Assembly: GCA_036186865.1 (NCBI GenBank)
Contig: AP025048.1
Coordinates: 23,413,635 to 23,477,634, forward strand
From: Eustoma russellianum
Taxonomy: Eukaryota > Streptophyta > Magnoliopsida > Gentianales > Gentianaceae
Direction of reading: 5' to 3'
Length of the DNA: 64,000 nt
The notes below the pieces were generated by a model. The model made no database searches. It was not told the DNA's origin and was given only the letters and a program-made list of their open reading frames with translations. A program made the position numbers and the translations under genes. Of the stretch, positions 38,490 through 50,119 are shown one piece after another. Numbering within the stretch: position 1 is the first letter of the stretch; every line of letters starts with the position of its first letter.

Positions 38490-40989
38490 CCTATAGTTCC
38501 CCACCCGAGACTGGAGTCTCGGCACGGCGCACCTGTCGTACTCTACTACGAGAAGTACAAGGCATCGATATCATTCATGCGCATATCGTCATAACATGTA
38601 TTGATGAGCGGAAGAAAAATAACGTAAGCATAAATAAACATAGACATAAGTACATCCTAATACATCCGCATAAGTGTCATCAGTACATCATGAGTGCAAA
38701 ATATCATAATACAGAGTTGAATATCCAAAATACAAAAGAGGGCACTGCTGGCTACTAGTCAGCTCTCCACACCTAGTCTCATGGCTCATCCTCTATAAAC
38801 TCTGGCTCGGGGTCCTCTGGGTTTGCATGGTAAAATAAAGTGGTTAACGATAACGAGTCGCACATCAAGTATTTTTGCCTAGATTCATCAAGTGGATCGT
38901 GCATGTGGATCGGGGAGGTGGGTGGTACAATGAGGTATAACTCAACATCAAATGTATCATATGAATGGAGATAACAGTAAAGAAATCAATAAAGTCAATG
39001 GTACAGTAAATCTGACAGATATCATATAATAAAAGACCATCATAGATAAGGAGCATCATAAAGTAAACCAATTCTTTCGTTATAAATTCTTGTCTTAACA
39101 TATAATCAGTATCATTCTTGTGTATAATCTCTTTGGTTTGTTTCTTATTTGTTATTTAATCATACCTGGTCTAGTTCTGCAAGGGTCATTACTTAGGGAC
39201 ACTAGAGGGTGCATAAGACATGATCGTGATATATGCATCATAAAACTTTTGAAACACATTTCGTTTCATACATACATAAATGTGACATGACATGATTGGC
39301 TATAGCACTTTTCGTAACATAAGAATGATACCCACGATATATCGAATGATTCCCCGAGTATCCACGAGTACTGTCTATGAATCCCAATGGTCCAACCTGT
39401 TGTACCCCAACGACATGTACTTGGAACTATGAACAAGTGACGGGATGAAAGCGATAATTTCTTTAAGCGCATGTTACTTAAGCTAGCTTAACCCTCTTTA
39501 CTTAAATACTTCGAAGATGATACTAAATAATTAAATAAGGGGATTTCAAGAAAAGTTATACATAAAGAATATAGTTACATGAACAATACATACCAATATA
39601 TAGGTATGTGCGTGGATAGGATATATGCGTAGGAAATGTATATGTACATATATGCGTGTATATAGGAAAATAATAAACAAATAGAAAGGATGCTTGCATG
39701 GGAGACAAAACATGGTAAAAAGTGGTCTCCTCACAAGACCTAAACTTCTCTTTTTCTACCTTTCATGAAGCCTTGTTCCCTTGACCCTCCCTTTCCCAAC
39801 CAATGCCCCTCCCCCTTACAACCCTAGTGGTTTTAAATTTTTTGCAAGACAACCTCAATTCATTCCATCTTGAAATTCCTCTCAAGAAAGACCAAGCCAA
39901 CACTTAAGAAAATTTTCATCTCACCACCACCAACAAACTTTCGGCCTCCATCCTTGAAGGCTAGGAGATTCAACTTCACTCTCATCTTCAAGCTCAAGAA
40001 GTGTTTAGGTAAGCCTCTTTTCAAGTTCCTTAAGTGAATTTTTCATGACAAATTATGAAGCTCACATGGGTTTCTTCTTCCTATCTCAAACCGTGACCTT
40101 CATGGTCACTGGGTGCTAAGACTTCAACTCTTTTAGGTGGTGCATCTTGTGATACTTGAAGCTCCATTCAAAGTCCCACTTTGGTAAGAAAAATCTAGAC
40201 TCAAAATAGTTCTATTTTCGTCAAAGAATGATGACTAACACTCTCCCTCATTTCCTTCCAAAAAACCGTGTGCTCATGAGTCAAGGAGGAGGAAGATTTC
40301 AACTCAACTCACTCTATAACCAAGCAAAGACAAGAGCTTTAGCTTGAAGAGGCAAGTATACAATGATCTCTCATGATTTACTTAAAGAGTTAGTGACTTG
40401 AATGACTAGAGGTTCTTAAGATTTGATCTTTAGATGAATATCCTAAGTTTGAGATTATATCTTAGAGATTTCTTAAGAACAATACATTGCATGTGGCTTA
40501 TTCTCACAAAGAAGGAATCTTTTATTTCATGAATTAAGATTCAAGGCTGTTTTAGGATGATTTAAGTTGCAACTAAGTGAGTCTAAGCAAGATTGATGCT
40601 TGTTTGAAACTTGGAAGATTTATAGAAAGGCATGCATATGTAAGATAGGAGCTTTATGAAGTGGTTAGTAAGATTAGCTTGAGATGAACCTTGAATGTGA
40701 TTGAATATATGTTACAAAATGAGGTTAAGGTACCACCTAGGTTTCGGCTCTAAGAGGGGAAGAGGAGGTGAGTAGTGTCTTTAAGGAAGAACACTTGTTT
40801 TGGTGCATAGATGATACTTGCTTGAAATACTATCTACAACTGTTTGGTATATGGAAAAAGTGACCTTATAATGAGCATGCAATATGGACATTTATGTTAC
40901 AATAAGGTGTAATTGGTAATCAATAATATATCTCATAAGAACAAGATGAATGGTGGACCTTTGACTTGAACCAATGACAAGATATCAAA

Positions 40990-42470
40990 CTACTGGAGCT
41001 AGGCAGAATGGAATGGCATCTTCAACGGCCTAAGAACTGACCTTAAAGACCTTCAATGAAGCTAATTTTTGGTACCAAGTTAGCCTTATGAGTGTAGCAC
41101 AAGTGAAAGTTGGAATTTCGTTAAAATAAGTTACAGATTATTTTTAATAAAATATTTAGTAGAACTGCTCCAGTTGGAAATTCTGGAGCTGGGCAGAATT
41201 GAGCACTAATTTCAACGGCTTAAAACAGGAACTTTTAGACCTTAAACAAATCTGTTTTTTGGCACAGAGCTAGCCCCATGTGTATAGCAGAGCTGAGAGT
41301 TAGAATTTCGGTAAAATAAGTTATGGTTAAGTTTTAATAAAAATAATTGGTGAGACTGCTCAGGCTGTAAATTCTGGAACATGACAGAATGGTGTAACGT
41401 TTTGAATGGCTTGAAAAGAGATCTTGTAGATGTTCAATAAAGCTGAGTTTCGGTGTGGGGACAGCCTTGTGTGTATAGAAAATGTGAAAGTTGTAATTTT
41501 GATAAAAGGAGTTGTGGAATATTTCTAATAAAATAATTGGTAAAGCTACTCAGGCTGGAAAGCCTGGAACTGAGCATAACAAAACATCTTTTTGATTGAC
41601 TCGAAAAAGGACCTTGCAGTGGTTCAATAAAGCTGATTTTTGATATGATAACAATACCAGGCGTGCAGTGATCACTCCAGCTGGAATTATGGTAAAACAT
41701 TTTGTGGATTAATTTTAATAATTTAATTGGTAACACTGCTCAATGGGAAGTACTGGAACAGATCAGAAATTAAGTAACGAGTTAGTGGACTCAAAAACGA
41801 ATCATAGGGACATGCAAAGGGGCTCATTTTCGGTAGGATGCTACTCTTACATGTTTATGACATGTATGAGTTGGTTTAAGCAATTACGCGGTAAAACTGC
41901 TCCAGTAGAAAATTCTGGAGCTGGGCAGAATTTACCACTGACTTCAACGAATTAAAAGAGGACCTTGTGGACCTTCAATAAATCTGATTTTTGGCACAAA
42001 CCTAGCTCCATGAGTGTAGTAGAGATGACAGCTGGACGTTTGGTAAAATGAGCTATGGTTAATTTTTAATAAAACATTTGGTAAGACTGGTCAGACCTAA
42101 AAAACGGGAATTGAGCAGAATTGTGACCTCTTTTCACTGACTTGAAAAGGGACCTTGTAGAGTACCAATAAAGCTGATTTTCGGTATGGTAATAATCCTA
42201 TGAGTGTAGTGAACACGCCAGCTAGAATTTTGGTAAAATGTGTTCTGGATTACTTTTAATGAATTAATTACTAAAACTGCTCAACTGAAGTCATTGGAAC
42301 CAAGCTGGAATTAAGTAACGGTTTACTGGACTCAGAAATAGGACTTAGAGATACGCAAATGGGCTAAATTTCAGCAGGATACTAATTCCATATGTTTATG
42401 AATCGTGTGAGTTGGAATTTCTGAATAACGAATTACGGATTTACCGGAATTGAATTTTTAGCAAAATGGA
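40990..42470 (+). repeat. ~190-bp tandem array, about 8 units, in solo LTR
   Basis: The landmark CTGGAGCTGGGCAGAATT or its variants falls at 40993, 41183, 41374, 41564, 41753, 41914, 42105 and 42294. Spacings are 190, 191, 190, 189, 161, 191 and 189 bp. Each unit also has a GGTAAAATAAGTTATGG-like phrase, TTTTTAATAAAA, and CTGCTC. A homologous array exists in the LTRs at 1-2147 and 7252-10720. Confidence 0.88.
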
Positions 42471-42885
42471 TCAGTTCTGGTTCAACACTTAATTAATTGA
42501 ACCCTTTGTGGTTATAGGATTAATCCGAAAATTTTATGGTGATCACTCAAGACGTTTAGGAGTAAGGTCACGCAAGATAGTCATGTTAACCTTACTGTTT
42601 TTGGGAGTGGTACGGACGCGAAGTTAATGTACGAAAGCTGAAATAGTTAATAAATAAAAAATGGGGTTTCCTTAGTTCCGAAACCATGCATTATGCTATT
42701 TCACGTCATGACTTGCATTTCACGGCATGTATCACGCATGATCATGAAACTGATTTTCATGGATTTTACTTATGCAAGCAAGTTTTATAAGCAACTATGT
42801 TTTCATTATGCATGAAAAGTTTTTACGGTCCCATGTTTTTAAAGAAAGCTTCATGATTCCTTTGCCGGCCAAGCATGCGACTAAC

Positions 42886-43140
42886 CCGACTCCAGACCCG
42901 GGGTTAATTGGTCTGATGACATGATATGTTCTGGACCCGTTCAGACCCAGAGTTAATTGGTCTGTTACATGTTCTGCACCCGTTCAGATCCGGGATAAAT
43001 TGATCTGATATCTGTTCTGGACCCGTTTAGATCCGGGGTTAATTGATCTGATATCTGTTCTGGACCCGTCCCAGACCCGGGGTTAATTGGTCTGATGATA
43101 TGTTCTGGACCCGCTCAGATCCGGGGTTAATTGATCTGAC
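42886..43140 (+). repeat. Short tandem array of GGACCCG/TTAATTGRTCTGA units
   Basis: Five units of roughly 45-60 bp repeat CTGGACCCGTTCAGA, CCGGGGTTAATTG and GTCTGAT. Within each unit CAGACCCGG/CCGGGT and related words form partial dyads. A weaker cousin (CCGGATCTGA/CCGGGTC) lies at 8040-8250 in another family's LTR. Confidence 0.8.
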
Positions 43141-43782
43141 ACTCTGTTTTTACAACATGTTACTTTATGGGACCAAAATGATGTTTTGACATGACATGAC
43201 ATCATGCATTGCATCTTGCATAACTCACGATCATGAGGACATGTTGCATGTTACAGTTAATGGTTATAAGTTATTAATGGTATAGCATTACCTAAAAACA
43301 TGCTTAAGCCGAACGTCAAGTAAGCTCAGGATCCAAGATTAGGTATGAATTATGACTATTTGAGGTTTTCGGGGTATTGCATTCATGTTATAATTCTTTA
43401 CGTATTTCATGGTAGTTTATTGTATTCTTGCTGGGTGATTTTTATCACTCACACTTTATTTTTCCCCAGAGCCAGATAATGCCAAGATAGAATGGATCGA
43501 GGATGAGCCGAGGGTACCTTATCCATAGGCGAGGAGTATGAAGGGAGCTAAGCTTAAGGACTTTTGTGCAGCCAAGACGTTTTGTATTATGACTATGTTT
43601 AAACTCTCTGGATTTCAGTTATGTTATGTTGTGGGATTACTACTTTGGGAACTTAGTAAATTAGTGATGCATGTTTGATTTGAAAAGTTTTAATTCTGCC
43701 TAAATTTTACTATCATGTTGAATGTTAGCATGGGAGTCCACGACTTATGTTATGGATTTTCGCATGTTACGCATGACGTTTT

Positions 43783-43803
43783 GTACTCTCCTTAGTGAAG
43801 TAC
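43783..43803. repeat. 21-nt terminal hairpin of solo gypsy LTR
   Basis: GTACTCTC and GTGAAGTAC arms pair imperfectly; same length and distance (46 bp) from the LTR end as in the 31987 family. Confidence 0.78.
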
Positions 43804-46800
43804 GGCGGGTGCACCGTATCCAGACGAGGCCCGGGTGCGGGGCGCTACACAACCATGGTGTTACATCATACGTACATAGGACTAACGTGACGCGTTATAA
43901 CAGAGAACCCAAGTCCTGGACACGGTGTTACACTCTGAAATAACGTATTTTGCCCCTGACCTCCTTCCCCAGGACCAAACATAGGCAACTCTCCATATAG
44001 AATGTCGTAGGTTTAATTGAAAGGCAGAGAACCTATGTCCCAGACAAGGTATTACACTCAGCCAGCAGATCATGCATATATAGAAAGGTAGAGAACCCTT
44101 GTCCCTCATAAGGTGTTACAATCAACCTCAGATACATGCATAAGAAATGTGGAATCATTCGTCTCGCGGTACAATTCCTTTATCATAAAAACTATAAAAC
44201 ATTTCATGCATAACTTATTTCATAAACATGTTTGTACATAAACTTAGCGTTGTTGAAAATTATGAAGACAACATGCATGAGTAAAGGCTTAACGTAGGTC
44301 TCTTTTTCCTTTCATTAACTTCATCGTAATCCATAATTGGAATTAGTAATTGTTTGCTCATAATTGTATTTTATTATTTATTCTATTAGCTTGTCTTAAT
44401 TGGCTAATTTGCCCCTTTTGGGCGGTGCATTATCATACATGCATACTTTAATTTCTTCAATTTAGGGTACTAAGCATATAGGCTTGCTTCTTCAATTTAG
44501 GGTACTAAGCATATAGGCTAGTTGCCATATAACATACGTGTGACACTTATATTGAGTTAAAGGTGTACAAATGGCATAATGTAAATTGTACATGTACTTA
44601 TATGATTATGCTTAAAGGAGATTAATTCATGACAAGGCACACAATTTGGGCCTAGGGCCGAAAAGTGTCCATTTGCACAAATTAATTTCCTTAGTTTCAT
44701 GAAGTGTTACATTGTGCTATTCTTCCATATATGTGACACCTAATAAATATTTAGCCACATAAAGATTATCAAATAGGTGTAATTCATCATGTTGGGTGCC
44801 AAGATGGCCATTGGGCTAAAGCTAGCCACGCCCAATTCCAGAAAATTCAACATTTTGTAGTTGTTGCATTTATGGCACTTTTTCCATTTATTTTCACATC
44901 ACCAACATACATAATCACATAAATATAATCCAATGGCTATTCGTACATAAAAATGACATAATTTAGGCCCATTGGCCGAAAGTTACCCTTATATACATTT
45001 GGAGTTTCCAAATTTTTATATATTACCCAAGTGTGGTAACTTTTACATATTATGCTTATATTACATATAGCCATATAGGTACTCTTGTATAGGTGTAAAT
45101 TATCATATAAATACCAATTATAGCCCTATGGCCGAAACTTATCCTACCCAATTGCTTGAAATGTCATTTATGCCATTTGGATTTTTGATGAAGATTCATG
45201 ATGTACATCAACATACTTAATTTTTTTAACATGCTCAAATTACATCATACCATTATATTCATGATCACAAAGATTATGTTTATGATGATGATCATGCTAA
45301 AAATGATATGCAAGCACATAAAGTATGACATCCATTGAATCACTCCTTCTTGGGCCATGATCATCAAGGTACACATCATGATCATGGTGATGATTTCATG
45401 ACCTATGTTGGAGGCTCATGAACGTCCCCTCTAATAAGGGAAATGGTGATTCTATGATGTTGATGATCAAAGATGACATCTTTAATGACATGCATTGTGA
45501 AATGGTTTGTTTTGTACCATCACTGTACTATACTATGACCATACTTATATGAAGCTCTTCTCTTACATATGAACATAAAGAAAATGATATAATTCTTCAC
45601 ATGCATGTACAGAGATGATGATTGATGAAGTTCTTGATACACTTTCTAGTATAAAGTACTCATATTCCTATAATTTGCATCAAATTGTCGAATGAATGAT
45701 AAAGTTCCATTATTCTTGTCATGCACACCCTCAAAAGGCTGTTTATGCCTCATTTATGCCATGCATGTTACATCTAAGTGTCATCCTAGTTATATTTGAG
45801 GAATCTGTTCAAGAAAAGTACACATGCATACACAAATTGAACATGAAAACATACTTTTCATCAATTGGTGTTAGAGACTTCATTTTAGTTGTTGCATGCA
45901 TGATCCATTGCTTAATTATGAACATAAGAAACTTCATTTTTAATTTCCTTGAAGGAGCTAGGAAGAATACTTGCCTTGGGTATTTGAATCTTACACTAGA
46001 TAGGGAAGATTTCTTCTTTTGCTTGGATTGGGTACACACGGCCTTAAGGGACAAAAAGAAGAAAAGAGTTAGTCTTTTTATGAAAGGAATGACAGTTTGA
46101 ATGTACTAGAACCAATTCTAGATGATTCTCACCATGGATAGCTTGAAGATTCCCACTTGGCTAGCTAAAGACACTCCTCTTTCTTTATTATGGAGACTCA
46201 TAGTTATGGCCTAGTAATGAAGATGATCTGAATGTTTGTGTGGGAAGTAGAAGATGAGAAAGATGTGAAGAAAAGTGATGTAGTGATTACATTGAGAATT
46301 AAAATGCATGTAATCTTGATTGTGGCTTGGAGATGGAAAGAATCCTTCTCCTCCTTGCTTTGAGGCTTACGGTTTGGATGATAAAAAAGAGGAGTTCTTG
46401 GATTTTGTAGAGAGAAGGAAGATGAAAGAGTGTCTTAGTGAGAAGGTGAGGTGAGTGAGAAAATGATTAAGTTGTCTTGCTTGAAGTAATTCCTATCATG
46501 TTTTAGACTTGTATGGCCGAAATTGCTAAGGTTAGTGGAAAGATGATGATTGTATTTCTTGGTTAAAGGGGTTAGTGAAGGAGGAAAGATGTTTGCATGA
46601 AAAATAAATGGGGTAGCTTTTACATGGTGTAAGAAAAGATGATGGGAAGGGAATGTAAGACAAGTTGTCTTACAAGATGTAATTCTTGTCCCTCTTACCC
46701 AAGTCTTTGACCAAAATTTAGATAGTGGGGGAAATCGATTGCATTTTGGTTTGGAAAGGGTAAATGTAAGGAACTAAATTTTGCATGAAATGTGATTGGA

Positions 46801-46898
46801 GAATGATCTTGAAAAATAAGAGTTTTATTCCTAAACTATGTCTTGGCCGAGATTTCTATGGTGGAAGGAAAATGATGAGTTTTCTTGGATGATGTTGA

Positions 46899-49800
46899 TG
46901 TAAAGATAAGGGGGTTTGAGTGATTTCAAAATAAGTGTCCTGAATGTATACATATATATAAACGTGCATAAATATATATAAACGTGTACATGAATGCATG
47001 ATATCTTGCCATTACTTGCCTTATTTAACTTATATATTATGTTGCCGTACTAACGAGCCATGAAGCATTAAAGCTTACATCATATGGCAAACATTTGTTG
47101 TGTTTATACTATTTTCAGGTGCCACCATTAATGAACTAAACTAGTTCATTAAGTGAAGTACTTAGTTTGATAAACTAAGTAGTTCATTAAAGGAAGATTC
47201 ATTTGGAAAAGGCACAAAGGCAACAAAGCTAAAGAAGGAAAGTCTTCTCCTCCTCCCCATCTTTAATACACACGCCATATATATATATACACTACATATA
47301 TTTTCAGATTTTTTTAAATAAAGGCACATACACATGTATTCCAACGTACTACCGACACGTTATATATTTTACGTACGTACGTTAACGTCACACCATATTT
47401 ATGAGTATATTCAGGTCTTATATCATATGATATAAGATATGGTGATGACAAATCAAATACGACACGATAAAAGGTTCTAAACCGAAATTTGTTGTATCGG
47501 GCGAATACCGAAACTTCGCCAACGTGTCACGTACTTGCCATAAATAAATGGCCAGCCCATATACATCAAAATATGATGTAAATTTCGTGCACATGACATA
47601 ATAATCAGCCAAAAATACTTTCCATGTTGGCACACACAAATTACTCCACATTAAGGCCAAAATGTGAAGATTCCAAGTTTAATTTTTGTCACATGTTAGT
47701 GGTACCACTTTAAACCAGCCAAGTGCTGAGATTTAAAGTATATATTATATATATTATGTATAACATAATATATATAACATGTGCAAAAGTTGGAATTTAA
47801 ATTAGAGAAAAATCGGGTAATCGATAAATATCGAAAATTCGGTTTTCTACGCACATAACATGGAACGTTTTTCTTGTACATCATGTGACACGTATCTAGA
47901 CACTTTTTACATATGATATACATCTTAAAGTGTTCTAGAAAATTAAATTAAGGGCTGATTGGAATATTACATGTGTGTATTATTAAATGTGCACTATTTT
48001 ACAAAGTTAACAAAAATAAATTTCAGCACATGTATACACATCATATAACGTCACATATAGCTGATTTGGAGCACATGTAGAGCTTTGTTGGCATCTTGAT
48101 TGGTCAAGGATCAATTATACATTGTTGGTGAATTGAAGAGAAAGACTACAAATGGTAAGAATTCAACATATATCTCTCTTATGTCCATGCTGAAAATTTC
48201 AGCATACTAAGTTTAAGGATGGCCTAAATTATGGCCCTTTGGTGACTACTTATTATTCCATAAATGATAAGAGTATTGTATGCTAAATAATGATTGAATT
48301 ATTCTTTGATTTCTTGGATTAAATCAATGTAAAATTGGAAATAATTTGATTCAAAAGTGAATGTTACACATGCTGAATTTTCAGCATGTGCAAAGGAGCT
48401 AATGGCCGATTTTCTCTATTAAATGTGACATATTTTGTCATCTTTTATTAGGTGATTGATTAGAAGAAGATATGGTAAGTTTTTGAATATTATTTAAAAT
48501 AAATAAATGGTGATATTCTACATATCACATGCTGAAAATTTTTCAGCATGTGTACAAGGTATATGGCCGAATTCTTAAGCCTATTTGTGTCCAAATTCAT
48601 TTCTTAGTTGGTAGCAATACTTACCATAAATTGTTGATTCATTTTTATGATGAAAATTCAAAGAAAAATGGTAATGATTTGAACTTTATCCCCATGATGC
48701 ACATGCTGAAAATTCAGCATGGCAAGACACTCTTAATGGCCGAAATTCTCACTTGAATAGGAAGGATTTCTTTGTCTTGCAATTTATGATGTAATTCTTG
48801 ATTTATGGTATGATTTTATGATTGATTTTTGGCACATGGTAAAGTGTATATCTCAGATTTTTTCCATGTCATCATGATGACAACAATGAGCCAATAAGGA
48901 GGTGCCAAGTAAGCGAAGACTAAATGATCATCCAATAAGAAGATGCCAAGTAAGCAAGGCCTTGTCACAATGATGTCTTACACTCTCTCAAGGACTTAAA
49001 AGATAATTTTCAAGAGGGGGAGTCAACTAAGGGGGGACGGCCTGCAGCATTAAAAAGGATAAGAAGAGAGCAAACAAAACAACGACAAGCATTGCAATTC
49101 CAAGAGATCAAAAAGCCTAGCTCTTCTTCTACATCTTCTTTCTCTCTTCTTGTAAAGCCTATTGTTTTTATATATTTCAATCTTGAATAGGCTTGAGATA
49201 AACCACCATTCATATATCTTTGTAAAAGATTGATCAAGGTGTGATCAATCTTCATTCTAGCAAGGTGGTGGTGTTCGTGCGAATTGTACTTACAATACAA
49301 GGTTTGTAAAGGGTTGGAGTTAGGTGTAACTCTATCAACCCTGAGGTAAGGTGTACTGCGTGTGTGTGATTAGTGTGAACCAAGAAAGGTGTTCCTTGAA
49401 GACTGGAGTATGTTGTTTATAACCGAACCAGTATAAAATTCTTGGTGCCATTTACTTTCTGCATTTACTTTTCAGTTACTGCACTATTTACCCTTCTTGT
49501 TCGCATCCGTAAAAATAATAAACAATTTTCAAAAATCACGAAAATTTCCAGAAATATACCCACACGTTCTAGGGTTAATTTGGCACAAGTTTCAACCCTT
49601 TTGGATAAGTATAAGTCAATCAAACATCAAAAGATCTGAGACTAGTGCAGTCTGATTTTCAGACTTGCAAAGGTTGAGACTTTGATTGTAGTTGACCTAC
49701 TTCCCATAAGAATTTTCCAAAACTGTTTCAACCCATTTAAATATAGTATATAAGGAGTTAGTGGTTAAATTTTCAGAGCATTTGGACGTTCACACAAATA

Positions 49801-50119
49801 GGAATTAATTTTTCAAAACCATCTACAGTTTCTGGCAGATTTGCACAATCTGATTACCAACGGTTTTTGAAGGGGTTAAAGGTTGAATTTTATTTTGAAA
49901 TTTTTAGGGGAGCCTCATAACATCTGAGGCTAAGTTCTCTCAAAATGTCATAATTTTTGGAGACCTCTAACCTGGTTTTCAAAACGTTTTAATACAGGTC
50001 CTGAAAACAGAATCTGTTTTCAGAAGTTGAATTGTTCAAGTTTAAAGAAATTTTAAAAACCACACTTTCCGCACCAACTATTCAACCCCCCCTTCTAGTG
50101 GTGCTTTGCAGATCCTACA
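46899..50119 (+). mobile_element. Solo LTR of the copia gag-only family, 3221 bp
   Basis: It begins TGTAAAGATAAGG and ends GATCCTACA, the reverse orientation of the LTRs at 17159 and 22389, which it matches over its length. Flanks are GTTGA (46894-46898) and GTTGA (50120-50124). The empty site appears in the sister LTR near 36070 as GATGTTGATGGTG. No interior remains. Confidence 0.95.
48186..48722. repeat. Four-hairpin series in solo copia LTR
   Basis: Hairpins on the CACATGCTGAAA/TTTCAGCATGTG theme occur at 48186-48206, 48366-48390, 48526-48552 and 48700-48722, spaced about 160-178 bp. Three of them are followed within 30 bp by ATGGCCGA. Arms stay complementary although loops and flanks vary between copies. 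Confidence 0.85.

Larger units (their letters stand above)
39398..43849 (+). mobile_element. Solo LTR of a Tekay-like gypsy element, 4452 bp
   Basis: It begins TGTTGTACCCC and ends GGGGCGCTACA. Flanks are CAACC (39393-39397) and CAACC (43850-43854), and the uninterrupted site is visible in the sister LTR as GGTCCAACCATGG near 32856. No interior, primer site or coding region remains, so the internal part was lost by LTR-LTR recombination. Its last 75 bp closely resemble the GC-rich end of the LTR at 7252, including the 21-nt hairpin. Plus orientation is inferred from the position of that hairpin end. Confidence 0.95.

Noticed and set aside
41434..41736. 100-codon minus-strand frame
   Set aside because: Antisense to the 190-bp array; no family resemblance.
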